Below the pieces are notes generated by a model. It searched no databases and was not told where the DNA came from. It worked only from the letters and a program-made list of their open reading frames with translations. From Paracrocinitomix mangrovi (GTDB taxonomy: Bacteria > Bacteroidota > Bacteroidia > Flavobacteriales_D > Crocinitomicaceae), in NCBI RefSeq assembly GCF_019740355.2, contig NZ_CP091819.1:3038001-3102000 (forward strand): a stretch of DNA of 64,000 bases, written 5' to 3'. Each line of letters opens with the position of its first letter. Position 1 is the stretch's first letter. The translations under genes were made by a program, and so were the position numbers. This document shows positions 17,990-25,422 of the stretch, in pieces.

Positions 17990-18904
17990 TTAGAATTGTC
18001 CGAATTCTCTGCTAAGTAATTTTGAGTAGGTGTAGTTTGGACCTCTTGTAGGTAAATGGACTTTTACGGTATCATTCTGCTTGTATAGGTAGATATATTT
18101 GGAGTTTTCTTTGTAGAGTGGGCGTACATTTTTTTTATCCCAATTGCAGTAGCAGTTGTATCCAAATTTGGCTTCTCTGCAATAAAACGTGTATTCGGAA
18201 CCCTTATAATAGAAAATTTGTTCACCTTCTGGCCAAAACTGGTTAGTTCTAATTTTATAAATCAATTTTCCTTTGTCGAACACATAAAACACTTTAGACT
18301 TTTCGTTATTTCGAATACTTTTAAACCCTATATGAAGTATTTGCCCATTTAAAAAGTTGACAAAGCACTTGGTTGAATCTGTTGTAGATGTGATTTCAAA
18401 CATATATCCCGGATTTACGCCGTAGCTACTTATGGACCAGTCTGTGCCCCATGAGTTAATAGAGTCGTTTAGTTCGTATGTAGTTTTTGGTTGAATTGGG
18501 CGACGTTCAAATTCTATTGAGTCGATATCCTGTTCTATCAATATTGTGGGGTAGCTTTCAATAAATGTGTCGTTGATGTATAAACTGTTTTCATAATCGG
18601 GCCAATTGTATTTTTTGGTGGGTTTAAATACTTGTCTATAACCATTTATATGACCGTTTGTGTCAATAGGAGTGATAGCATATAGTTTTTGATTGACTAT
18701 TTCGATTCTTGATCCAAATGTTCCAAGTGTTAGGTATAAAGTATTGTTGGTTTTTGAAAATTGAAAGGCGGTATCTTTTTTTGCTATTTCACTAAAGTAT
18801 GGAGTGAAATCCTTGATTTTAAGTTGTGCGTTTAATGTTTGGGAAACAAATAATATGAAGGTACTAAAGAGGATGATTTTTTTATTTCTTATGTGCTGAA
18901 TCAT
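17990..18904 (-). CDS. Exported protein of unknown function flanked by dinB-end repeats
   Basis: A 304-residue protein with an N-terminal signal peptide (FILFVSQTLNAQ, cleavage near 26). No known domain was recognised; the mature part has many Tyr, Asn and Lys residues and three Cys near 235-250 (YCREAKFGYNCYCNW). It sits in a 1,012-bp unit (17967-18978) bounded by a 42-bp repeat of the dinB 3' end, between genes of a DNA repair operon and a signalling phosphatase, and its function fits neither. This looks like an inserted cargo gene. Origin is inferred; a search of homologues could decide. Confidence 0.65.
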   Translation of the reverse strand: MIQHIRNKKIILFSTFILFVSQTLNAQLKIKDFTPYFSEIAKKDTAFQFSKTNNTLYLTLGTFGSRIEIVNQKLYAITPIDTNGHINGYRQVFKPTKKYNWPDYENSLYINDTFIESYPTILIEQDIDSIEFERRPIQPKTTYELNDSINSWGTDWSISSYGVNPGYMFEITSTTDSTKCFVNFLNGQILHIGFKSIRNNEKSKVFYVFDKGKLIYKIRTNQFWPEGEQIFYYKGSEYTFYCREAKFGYNCYCNWDKKNVRPLYKENSKYIYLYKQNDTVKVHLPTRGPNYTYSKLLSREFGQF

Positions 18905-18936
18905 AATTAAGTTTTGGAGTTTTTAAATGTAGTTAT

Positions 18937-18978
18937 TTATTGTCTCCTATTTGCTAACAATGGAGGTGGTTCACCGTT
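18937..18978 (-). repeat. 42-bp direct repeat, 3' end of dinB (copy 2)
   Basis: The end of the intact dinB reading frame, identical over 42 bases to 17925-17966. The identity starts exactly at the stop codon and breaks at the upstream base. See copy 1. Confidence 0.95.
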
Positions 18979-20142
18979 AAATGGATTCCATCTGCTAATG
19001 CTTTTTGCCCCCATTCCTGATGCACGCATAATAGCTCTGTCACCGTATCTTTCTCTGATGTGATCCATGGCTTGATAGAGATTAATGACTTCAGTATCAT
19101 CAAATAAATTGATTTGGTGCCCACCTTCAACCAGATGACTGAAACGAACACCTATCAATCGAACCAACATTCTTCGGTTATACAGTTGTTTAAATAAATC
19201 CAACACAATTGGAATAATGGTATGGTCAGATGCATTATAAGGAATGCGTTTTTGAAGGGTGTAAGTTTGAAAGTCTGAATACCTAATTTTTACCGTAATA
19301 CAAGCGGTTAATTTATTGCCTCTTCTCAATTGGTAAACCAAATTTTCTGCAATGGCGGTAATAATTCCCTTTAGTTTAATAACGTCAATGGTATCCTTGT
19401 CAAAGGTGCGTTCAGTTGAAATGGATTTGCGTTCCTGATATTGTACAACAGGTGAATTGTCAATTCCGTTTGCTTTTTTCCACATTACCACTCCATTTTT
19501 GCCAAAAACCCTTTCCATAACTTCCATTGGCATTTCTTGAAGTGTATAAATTTTTTTGACCCCCAGATTACAAAGTGTACGGTAAGTTTTATCCCCAATC
19601 ATGGGGATTTTTTTTACTGATAAAGGAGCTAAGAATGGTTTTTCGGTTCCAATAGCAACATTAATTTCATTGTTGGGTTTTGCTTCTCCGGTGGCAATTT
19701 TGGATACCGTTTTATTGGCGGATAAACCAAAGGATATGGGTAATCCGGTTTCTTTGATAATCTTTTGACGCAATTCAGAAGAGAACTTATAACATCCATA
19801 AAAACGATCCATACCTGTGAGGTCAGCATAGAATTCATCTACCGAAGTTTTTTCGTAAATCGGAACAGATTCTTTGATGATTTCAGTTACGGTATCCGAA
19901 AATTTGCTGTATACACCTGAATTTCCTCTTAAAATAATCGCTTCAGGACACAGTTGTTTGGCCATTCGCATAGGCATGGCAGAATGTATTCCAAATCTTC
20001 TTGCTTCATATGAACAGGAGGCAACTACTCCACGGTCTGATGTCCCTCCAATAATGACAGGTTTGCCAATAAGTTTGCTGTCAATCAGCCGCTCGCAAGA
20101 CACAAAAAAAGTGTCCAAATCCATATGAACTATTGTCTTCAT
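18937..20142 (-). CDS. dinB: DNA polymerase IV (Y family, DinB)
   Basis: A 401-residue Y-family translesion polymerase. The palm motif MDLDTFFVSCERL carries catalytic Asp8 and steric-gate Phe13; the second motif SVDEFYADLTG carries Asp102 and Glu103. SYEARRFGIHSAMPMRMA is the fingers motif, followed by a little-finger domain to about 380. It bypasses damaged bases and lacks proofreading. The start overlaps the dnaE stop by one base (TAATG), so both are translated as a unit. The last 13 codons and stop are duplicated at 17925-17966, outside the gene. The enzyme itself is complete. Confidence 0.96.
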   Translation of the reverse strand: MKTIVHMDLDTFFVSCERLIDSKLIGKPVIIGGTSDRGVVASCSYEARRFGIHSAMPMRMAKQLCPEAIILRGNSGVYSKFSDTVTEIIKESVPIYEKTSVDEFYADLTGMDRFYGCYKFSSELRQKIIKETGLPISFGLSANKTVSKIATGEAKPNNEINVAIGTEKPFLAPLSVKKIPMIGDKTYRTLCNLGVKKIYTLQEMPMEVMERVFGKNGVVMWKKANGIDNSPVVQYQERKSISTERTFDKDTIDVIKLKGIITAIAENLVYQLRRGNKLTACITVKIRYSDFQTYTLQKRIPYNASDHTIIPIVLDLFKQLYNRRMLVRLIGVRFSHLVEGGHQINLFDDTEVINLYQAMDHIRERYGDRAIMRASGMGAKSISRWNPFNGEPPPLLANRRQ

Positions 20143-23100
20143 TAGTGTTTACTTTTTTTGCTTAAAGCGGTAAAGCCCATTCTTTCGTCAGAGTATCTAG
20201 GATCTTCTATGATCTCCATTTTTTCCATATACTCAGCTTCAATGGAGATGCAATCATAATCTTCAATTACTTTGCCTTTTACTTTGTAAACTCCACTTCC
20301 TCTAAAGTGATATTTAGCGGCTATTTGTGGAAAATGAACTGAATCTAACCATTGCCCTTTTTCATCTAAAAAAGTTCCGAAATACATGGTGTCCCCATTT
20401 TTGGTTGAGGTGCGTTTACGGTGAATCAGGTATCCTTTTATCCAAACAGTTTCACCTACATGATTGGGCAACTCTTCGGCCAGATAGTAAACAGTATCAT
20501 CCTGACGTAGAATCTCAAAAACGTTGTGTAAAGGAAAACCCAGTAACTCAATTTGATCAAAAGTGTCTTCCTGCCATGAGTTTTCTAATTGGGGTATTTC
20601 ATACTCCGGTCGTTGAATTCTAAAAAGATCTTTGACCAAAAAGTTGGCCAAATCATCTGTTCTTTTTTTGCTGACATTGCCTAATTTAAAGTGAGCTTCC
20701 CAAAGCAATGATCGTTTATTTTTTTTGGTAAATCTAAAAGCATCAATGCGGATTAATATGCTGATTTGTTCCAGTGATATTGGCACCCTATCTATAAAAT
20801 CATTAAAGCTTTTGAAGTAGCCTTCCTTGTCTCTTGCTAATAAAATTAAAGCAGCTGTTTTTTGCTCAAATCCGTGTAAAAGGTGAAAGCCAACAAAGAT
20901 GTCTTTGCCATATAAAGTAGTTTTGTATTCGCTTCTGTTGACACAAGGAGGATGAATAACTCCGCCATGTAATCGCGCTTCATGAACGTAGAGTTCTGTG
21001 CTATAAAAACCACCATAATTATTGATGGTTGCTACCATATATTCCAAAGGATAATAGGCTTTTAAAAACAAACTTTGATAACTTTCTACTGCATAAGATG
21101 CGGAGTGTCCTTTGGCAAAAGCATAACCGGCAAAACTGGCTGTTTGTCTCCATACTTCGGCTGTCAATTCTTTTGAATGTCCTCTGACATTAATACAGTT
21201 GTTAAAAAACTTGTCTCGTACCTGATCAAATTCTTCTCTAGATCTGTATTTACCGGACATTCCTCTTCGCATTTTATCCGCTTCTCCTAAACTTAATCCG
21301 GCAAAAAAGTGAGCTACTTTAATTACATCTTCCTGGTATACCATTACACCATAAGTTTCAGGCATGAGTTGTAGCATTACAGGATGGGCATCTTTTCTTC
21401 TTTCAGGATTGCGGTAGCGCAAAATATACTCCTGCATCATTCCAGATTGAGCTACTCCAGGACGAATGACAGAGCTTGCTGCTACCAACCCCAAATAATT
21501 ATCTACCCTCAATTTTCGTAGCAACATCCGCATGGCAGGAGATTCAACATAAAAACATCCAATGGCCTGTGCATTTTTTAGCATTGTTTTAATGCGTTCA
21601 TCCGTTTTGAATCGCTTCATGTCATGGATGTCTATAAAAGGTTCTTTTGGTCTTTTTTCCTTAATGATTTCTATGGCATCTTTGATTTTTCCAAGTCCTC
21701 TTTGGCTGAGAATATCAAACTTGTAGAGTCCTATATCCTCTGCAATGTGCATGTCAAATTGTATGGTTGGATATCCTTTAGGAGGTAAAAAGGTTGGTGT
21801 AAACCATGAAATGGGCTTCTCTGAAATTACAATTCCACTTGCGTGAATGCTGAGGTGACTGGGAAAACCATGAATGTATTCACTGTATTTAACGACTAAA
21901 TGAGTGAGGTGATTCATCTCCCATTTTTGGATATAGTCTTTGCTTAGTTTGTCAATTTCCTCTTTGGGTAATCCAAAAACTTTACCTAATTCTCTCCTAA
22001 CTGCTCTGGCTTGGAAAGTATTGTAAGTGGCTACTAAGGCAACATGCTTAAAACGATCAAATATATATGCGGTAACGTCATCTCGGTCTGTCCATGAAAA
22101 GTCAATGTCAAAATCAGGAGGGTTAATGCGATAAAGATTAATGAAGCGCTCAAAGTACAAGTCCAACTCAATAGGATCTACATCTGTAATGCGCAAAATA
22201 TAAGCGACAACTGAGTTGGCACCACTTCCCCTACCGACATAAAAGTAGCCCTTTGATCTGGCGTATTTAACAATATCCCAATTGATGAGGAAATAAGAAA
22301 CAAAGCCCATTTTTTTTATCGTGTCCAATTCCTTTTTAACTCTGGCTTTTACTTCATCAGTTGCCTCCGGATATCGATATTGCATTCCCTCTTTGCATAG
22401 TTTCATCAATAAAGCTTCATCCGCTTCTTCGCTTTCAGTATAGTGTTTTTGATTTTGAGGTGGAGCGGTATCGCTTAAATCAAAATGAATGGATGATTGA
22501 TTGAGTATTTCATGGGTGTTAGTAATGATGTTGGGAAATGCTTCATAGAGATTTATCAACTCATCAATAGGAATCATTTGGTGAGATTCTAAGGCTTGCT
22601 CGTTTAAGGATAACTTACTTAATAAGGTGTTTTTATCAATGGCACGTAAGAGTCGGTGAGCATTAAAATCTCTTTTGTTGCGAAAAGTGACAGTTTGTAA
22701 AACCACCATTTTTGAAGTGTCTAGTTTTTTGATGCGGATATAATCCAAATCTTTAGGAGAAACACCTATGTATTCATGGGGTAGTAAATCTGCTAAACTG
22801 TTACCAGAGCTATCCCTTTTTAAGGGATAAACAACAAATACATTTTCAAAATCAGGAGCACGTTCAGGTATTTCTTTGATTCCATTTTCAACTATGGTTT
22901 TATTGAGTAGAAAAGGAGTGAGGTATTCATTAATTTCTTGAAAGCCTTTATTGTTTTTAGCTATGGCAATATATAGTTGTTCTACACCATTTCTAAAATC
23001 AATTCCAAAGATGGGCTTGATGTCATATTTTGGTGCCAAGCGAGCAAATTCAAGACAGGCAGAAGTATTGTTGATATCTGATATCACCATGGATTGGATA

Positions 23101-23186
23101 CCGTTTACTTTGCCCAATTCTAATAATTGTTTGGGGCTGATGGTTCCATAGCGCAAGCTGTAGTATGAATGCGTGTTTAAGTACAT
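20142..23186 (-). CDS. DNA polymerase III alpha-like, error-prone DnaE2-type
   Basis: A 1014-residue C-family polymerase, shorter than replicative DnaE (about 1,160). It has an N-terminal PHP domain (1-100), YVGRGSGANSVVAYIL (316-331), the palm motif PPDFDIDF with Asp358/Asp360/Asp362, a helix-hairpin-helix region and a C-terminal OB-fold (VGETVWIKGYLIHRK near 925). The PHP metal ligands look lost (NTHSYYSLRYG: His4 to Asn, Asp13 to Tyr; SDINN: His38 to Ile), so the domain is likely not nucleolytic. The one-base overlap with dinB marks a translesion-synthesis operon, comparable to the dnaE2-imuB module but with dinB. No imuA/lexA gene is adjacent. Confidence 0.9.
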   Translation of the reverse strand: MYLNTHSYYSLRYGTISPKQLLELGKVNGIQSMVISDINNTSACLEFARLAPKYDIKPIFGIDFRNGVEQLYIAIAKNNKGFQEINEYLTPFLLNKTIVENGIKEIPERAPDFENVFVVYPLKRDSSGNSLADLLPHEYIGVSPKDLDYIRIKKLDTSKMVVLQTVTFRNKRDFNAHRLLRAIDKNTLLSKLSLNEQALESHQMIPIDELINLYEAFPNIITNTHEILNQSSIHFDLSDTAPPQNQKHYTESEEADEALLMKLCKEGMQYRYPEATDEVKARVKKELDTIKKMGFVSYFLINWDIVKYARSKGYFYVGRGSGANSVVAYILRITDVDPIELDLYFERFINLYRINPPDFDIDFSWTDRDDVTAYIFDRFKHVALVATYNTFQARAVRRELGKVFGLPKEEIDKLSKDYIQKWEMNHLTHLVVKYSEYIHGFPSHLSIHASGIVISEKPISWFTPTFLPPKGYPTIQFDMHIAEDIGLYKFDILSQRGLGKIKDAIEIIKEKRPKEPFIDIHDMKRFKTDERIKTMLKNAQAIGCFYVESPAMRMLLRKLRVDNYLGLVAASSVIRPGVAQSGMMQEYILRYRNPERRKDAHPVMLQLMPETYGVMVYQEDVIKVAHFFAGLSLGEADKMRRGMSGKYRSREEFDQVRDKFFNNCINVRGHSKELTAEVWRQTASFAGYAFAKGHSASYAVESYQSLFLKAYYPLEYMVATINNYGGFYSTELYVHEARLHGGVIHPPCVNRSEYKTTLYGKDIFVGFHLLHGFEQKTAALILLARDKEGYFKSFNDFIDRVPISLEQISILIRIDAFRFTKKNKRSLLWEAHFKLGNVSKKRTDDLANFLVKDLFRIQRPEYEIPQLENSWQEDTFDQIELLGFPLHNVFEILRQDDTVYYLAEELPNHVGETVWIKGYLIHRKRTSTKNGDTMYFGTFLDEKGQWLDSVHFPQIAAKYHFRGSGVYKVKGKVIEDYDCISIEAEYMEKMEIIEDPRYSDERMGFTALSKKSKH

Positions 23187-23239
23187 TTGTCTCTCTTCTC
23201 TTCATACTTCTACCAAAAAGCTTGTTGTGAAAATTATTT

Positions 23240-23261
23240 ACCTCCCCCTTAATCCCCCTCC
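23240..23261 (+). repeat. 22-bp GC-rich repeat, arm A of an inverted pair
   Basis: A perfect reverse complement of 23369-23390, 107 nt away. It lies in the untranslated region about 54 bp upstream of the dnaE start and is strikingly C-rich (seven C-runs) in an AT-rich genome. A small hairpin ccctc/gaggg (23278-23293) follows it. Confidence 0.9.
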
Positions 23262-23355
23262 TTTCCATCTCACATATCCCTCGCACAAGAGGGAATAGTA
23301 TATTCCATTACTTGTGTATTTCCAAAATTTTCCAATAATCCAAAAGGATTATTAA

Positions 23356-23760
23356 TTATTCCCCCTTTGGAGGGGGATTAAGGGGGAGGTCTGTAGACCT
23401 TAAAACATGTATAGCATGTTCTATCTTAATACTTATATCATCTATGCAATTAAGAACCTCTCCTTCTGTAAATCTTAAAAAATGATAACCTAGGTTTTCT
23501 AACCTTTCTTGACGATACCTATCATATGATGGGTTTGAAAAATGCGAACTACCGTCTATCTCTACGATCAACTTAACCTCCTGACAAAAAAAGTCTACAA
23601 TAAACCTATCAATAGGTCTTTGTCTTTTAAATTGAGCGCCAATTCTACCTCTGCTAAGTAATGATTTCCAGATGTATTTTTCTGCCTTTGAAATTGACTC
23701 ATTTCTCAGCTCCCAAGCCCTATCTTTTAGTTTTATATTGTAGTGGTTATATTTTTTCAT
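23356..23760 (-). CDS. DUF559 endonuclease-domain protein (Vsr-like)
   Basis: A 134-residue protein of the DUF559 type, part of the PD-(D/E)XK/Vsr-like nuclease group. The core reads KAEKYIWKSL, FKRQRPIDRFIVDFFCQ and LIVEIDGSSHF, with Asp56, Glu67 and Asp69 as likely metal ligands. The C-terminal tail (DLPLNPPPKGE) is encoded by a palindromic GC-rich repeat (23361-23390), so the repeat has been absorbed into the reading frame. A second copy of that repeat lies inverted 107 nt downstream. Tails with this PLNPPPKG pattern are familiar to me from other DUF559 proteins, which suggests an evolutionary link between nuclease and repeat. Enzymatic activity is inferred. Confidence 0.85.
   Translation of the reverse strand: MKKYNHYNIKLKDRAWELRNESISKAEKYIWKSLLSRGRIGAQFKRQRPIDRFIVDFFCQEVKLIVEIDGSSHFSNPSYDRYRQERLENLGYHFLRFTEGEVLNCIDDISIKIEHAIHVLRSTDLPLNPPPKGE
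23361..23400 (-). repeat. GC-rich palindromic repeat (arm B) with two hairpins
   Basis: Contains 23369-23390, the perfect 22-bp complement of arm A. Next to it are a hairpin with stem ccccct/aggggg and loop ttgg (23361-23376) and a second one with stem aggtct/agacct and loop gt (23387-23400). It codes for the tail of the DUF559 protein. The paired hairpin structure recalls repetitive extragenic palindromes. Confidence 0.8.
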
Positions 23761-23825
23761 TTGATTATCTCAATACAAAAATATTAAAAAACCGTCAATA
23801 ATATGATTAAAAAATAATCAAAAAA

Positions 23826-23854
23826 TTGTTGTTCAAAAAGGATTTGTACATTTA
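23826..23854 (+). promoter_or_regulatory. Possible promoter for 23873-24475
   Basis: TTG at 23826-23828 and TACATTTA at 23847-23854 (seven of eight bases of TAnnTTTG) are 18 bp apart. Start codon is 18 nt downstream. Confidence 0.35.
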
Positions 23855-23872
23855 GGTCAATATCAGGTAATT

Positions 23873-24475
23873 ATGAAAAAGTTGATAATCATTGCAGTAT
23901 CCCTTTTTACAATTAATGTATTTGCACAAACAGATGCAATAGACGAACAGTGCACATCATATGATAAGATGCTAATACAAGCCGAAGAGGAAGCAGTTCC
24001 CATAGGAAAAATGAAAGTCAGTTGCCAATTGGTTAAAAGGGCAATAGGCCCTGTAGATCATGAGATTACCATTTATTTTGATGAGCATGAAACAATAATC
24101 ACGCAGGATGATTCGGAACAAGAAGAGTTTTTGAAAGAGGCAGTGATAAGAAAAGTTGAATTTGAAATCAGTTCGGTATCCTACAAAATGAAATACGCAT
24201 ACTATTTTGATGAAGGAGGATTACTCGTAAAAGTAGATTATGTTGAAACAGGGTATGAGTGCTACCACAAAGAATCATATTTTAAGAGCAAAACTCTTAT
24301 TAGAGTAAAACAAACTGCAACAGAAGGAGAAGATTGCCAAACTGAAGAAAAAGCAGAAACATATGATCACACTTCTCCAACAAAAGAGGAAAAAGCAGCT
24401 GCATCATGGCATTTAGCAGATGCAGATAAATTCAGACTAATTCTGTTCAACAACTACGAGTTGATGAAGAATTAA
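23873..24475 (+). CDS. Exported protein of unknown function
   Basis: A 200-residue protein with signal peptide (MKKLIIIAVSLFTINVFAQ). The mature part is acidic with conserved-looking strands such as HEITIYFDEHETIITQDDSEQ and YAYYFDEGGLLVKVDYVETG, and a few Cys. No catalytic motif or named family was recognised. It is preceded by a plausible TTG-18-TACATTTA promoter and its stop overlaps the convergent PorP/SprF gene by four bases. Confidence 0.65.
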   Translation: MKKLIIIAVSLFTINVFAQTDAIDEQCTSYDKMLIQAEEEAVPIGKMKVSCQLVKRAIGPVDHEITIYFDEHETIITQDDSEQEEFLKEAVIRKVEFEISSVSYKMKYAYYFDEGGLLVKVDYVETGYECYHKESYFKSKTLIRVKQTATEGEDCQTEEKAETYDHTSPTKEEKAAASWHLADADKFRLILFNNYELMKN

Positions 24476-25401
24476 TAAATTCTTGGGAAAGCAATAGCTC
24501 CAGAAGTAGCTCCTAAACGGTAAACCATCATCACTTCATGAGTTCCGCTATAGAAATCATTAAGTGCAGAAAAACCATATTCATATCCATAAGAAAGCAT
24601 CAGCTGAGGAACAATATAAATCTGCATGTTCGCCATTACTTCATTACTAGAACGATAAGATACTCCAATTCCAAATCTGTCTTTGAACATGGTGTTGATG
24701 TTAAAGTCAATTTGAAGTGGAGAACCGGATACTTCTTTTACCAAAGTAGAAAATACCAAATCATGCTTGTCTTTGATTCTCCATTTGTAACCGGCATGTA
24801 AATAGTAATGCATATTTGCCGCATTGAATTTCACTTCTCCTTTCGGTCCGCCATTGTATTCAACAACTCTATTTTGAAGGATGTTAGGAATTACAAATCC
24901 AACATAAAAATTGTTGCGGTAAAAATAGGAACCAAACTTAAAGTTGGGTAAGGCAAAAGTTGGAGTATTATTCGTGTATAAAGGATCGTTTGGATCAATT
25001 GTATTGATGTCTTCCAAATCTGCTTTTACCAGGTTTAAAGAACTTGAAACACCAAAAATTAAACGACTGTTTTGTCCGGTTTTAATTTTATAGGCATATG
25101 AAGCAGAAATATCAGTTGAAGTATTAATTCCAACTCTATCCATGATGGCATTTACACCAATAAAGTGTTTTTGCTTTTTACCTAATGGCATGTTGTAGTT
25201 AACTCCTCCTAAGTGAGGTGCACCATCAAATCCTACCCACTGATTCTTATAGATAAGTGCCATATTGATGTTCTCAAATGTCCCAATTGAAGCTGGGTTA
25301 ATGAACGGTTGATGGATGGCATACTGCCCAATGTGAAATTGATTTTGCCCTTGAACTCCAACGGCTATCAATACTGTTAAAAGTGCTAAAATTCTTTTCA
25401 T
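24472..25401 (-). CDS. PorP/SprF family type IX secretion membrane protein
   Basis: A 309-residue outer-membrane beta-barrel protein. It has a signal peptide (GVQGQ) and the family opening FHIGQYAIHQPFINPASIGT, with alternating beta-strands and GVSYRSSNEVMANMQIYIVP near the end. PorP/SprF proteins help attach or secrete partner T9SS type B adhesins. It is the last gene of a minus-strand operon, 21 bp after the 1237-residue adhesin, which is its likely partner, like SprF with SprB. A second, similar protein lies at 60435-61493. Confidence 0.92.
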   Translation of the reverse strand: MKRILALLTVLIAVGVQGQNQFHIGQYAIHQPFINPASIGTFENINMALIYKNQWVGFDGAPHLGGVNYNMPLGKKQKHFIGVNAIMDRVGINTSTDISASYAYKIKTGQNSRLIFGVSSSLNLVKADLEDINTIDPNDPLYTNNTPTFALPNFKFGSYFYRNNFYVGFVIPNILQNRVVEYNGGPKGEVKFNAANMHYYLHAGYKWRIKDKHDLVFSTLVKEVSGSPLQIDFNINTMFKDRFGIGVSYRSSNEVMANMQIYIVPQLMLSYGYEYGFSALNDFYSGTHEVMMVYRLGATSGAIAFPRIY

Positions 25402-25422
25402 CTCAATGCAATTTTTTGCTTC

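Noticed and set aside
23050-23286. Open frame overlapping the start of dnaE in another frame
   Set aside because: It runs through the coding start of dnaE and the repeat, with no protein-like composition.
23797-23818. AT-rich 23-bp sequence near-identical to one at about 40815
   Set aside because: One mismatch in 23 bp, but low complexity (aatatgattaaaaaataa); likely chance in AT-rich spacers.
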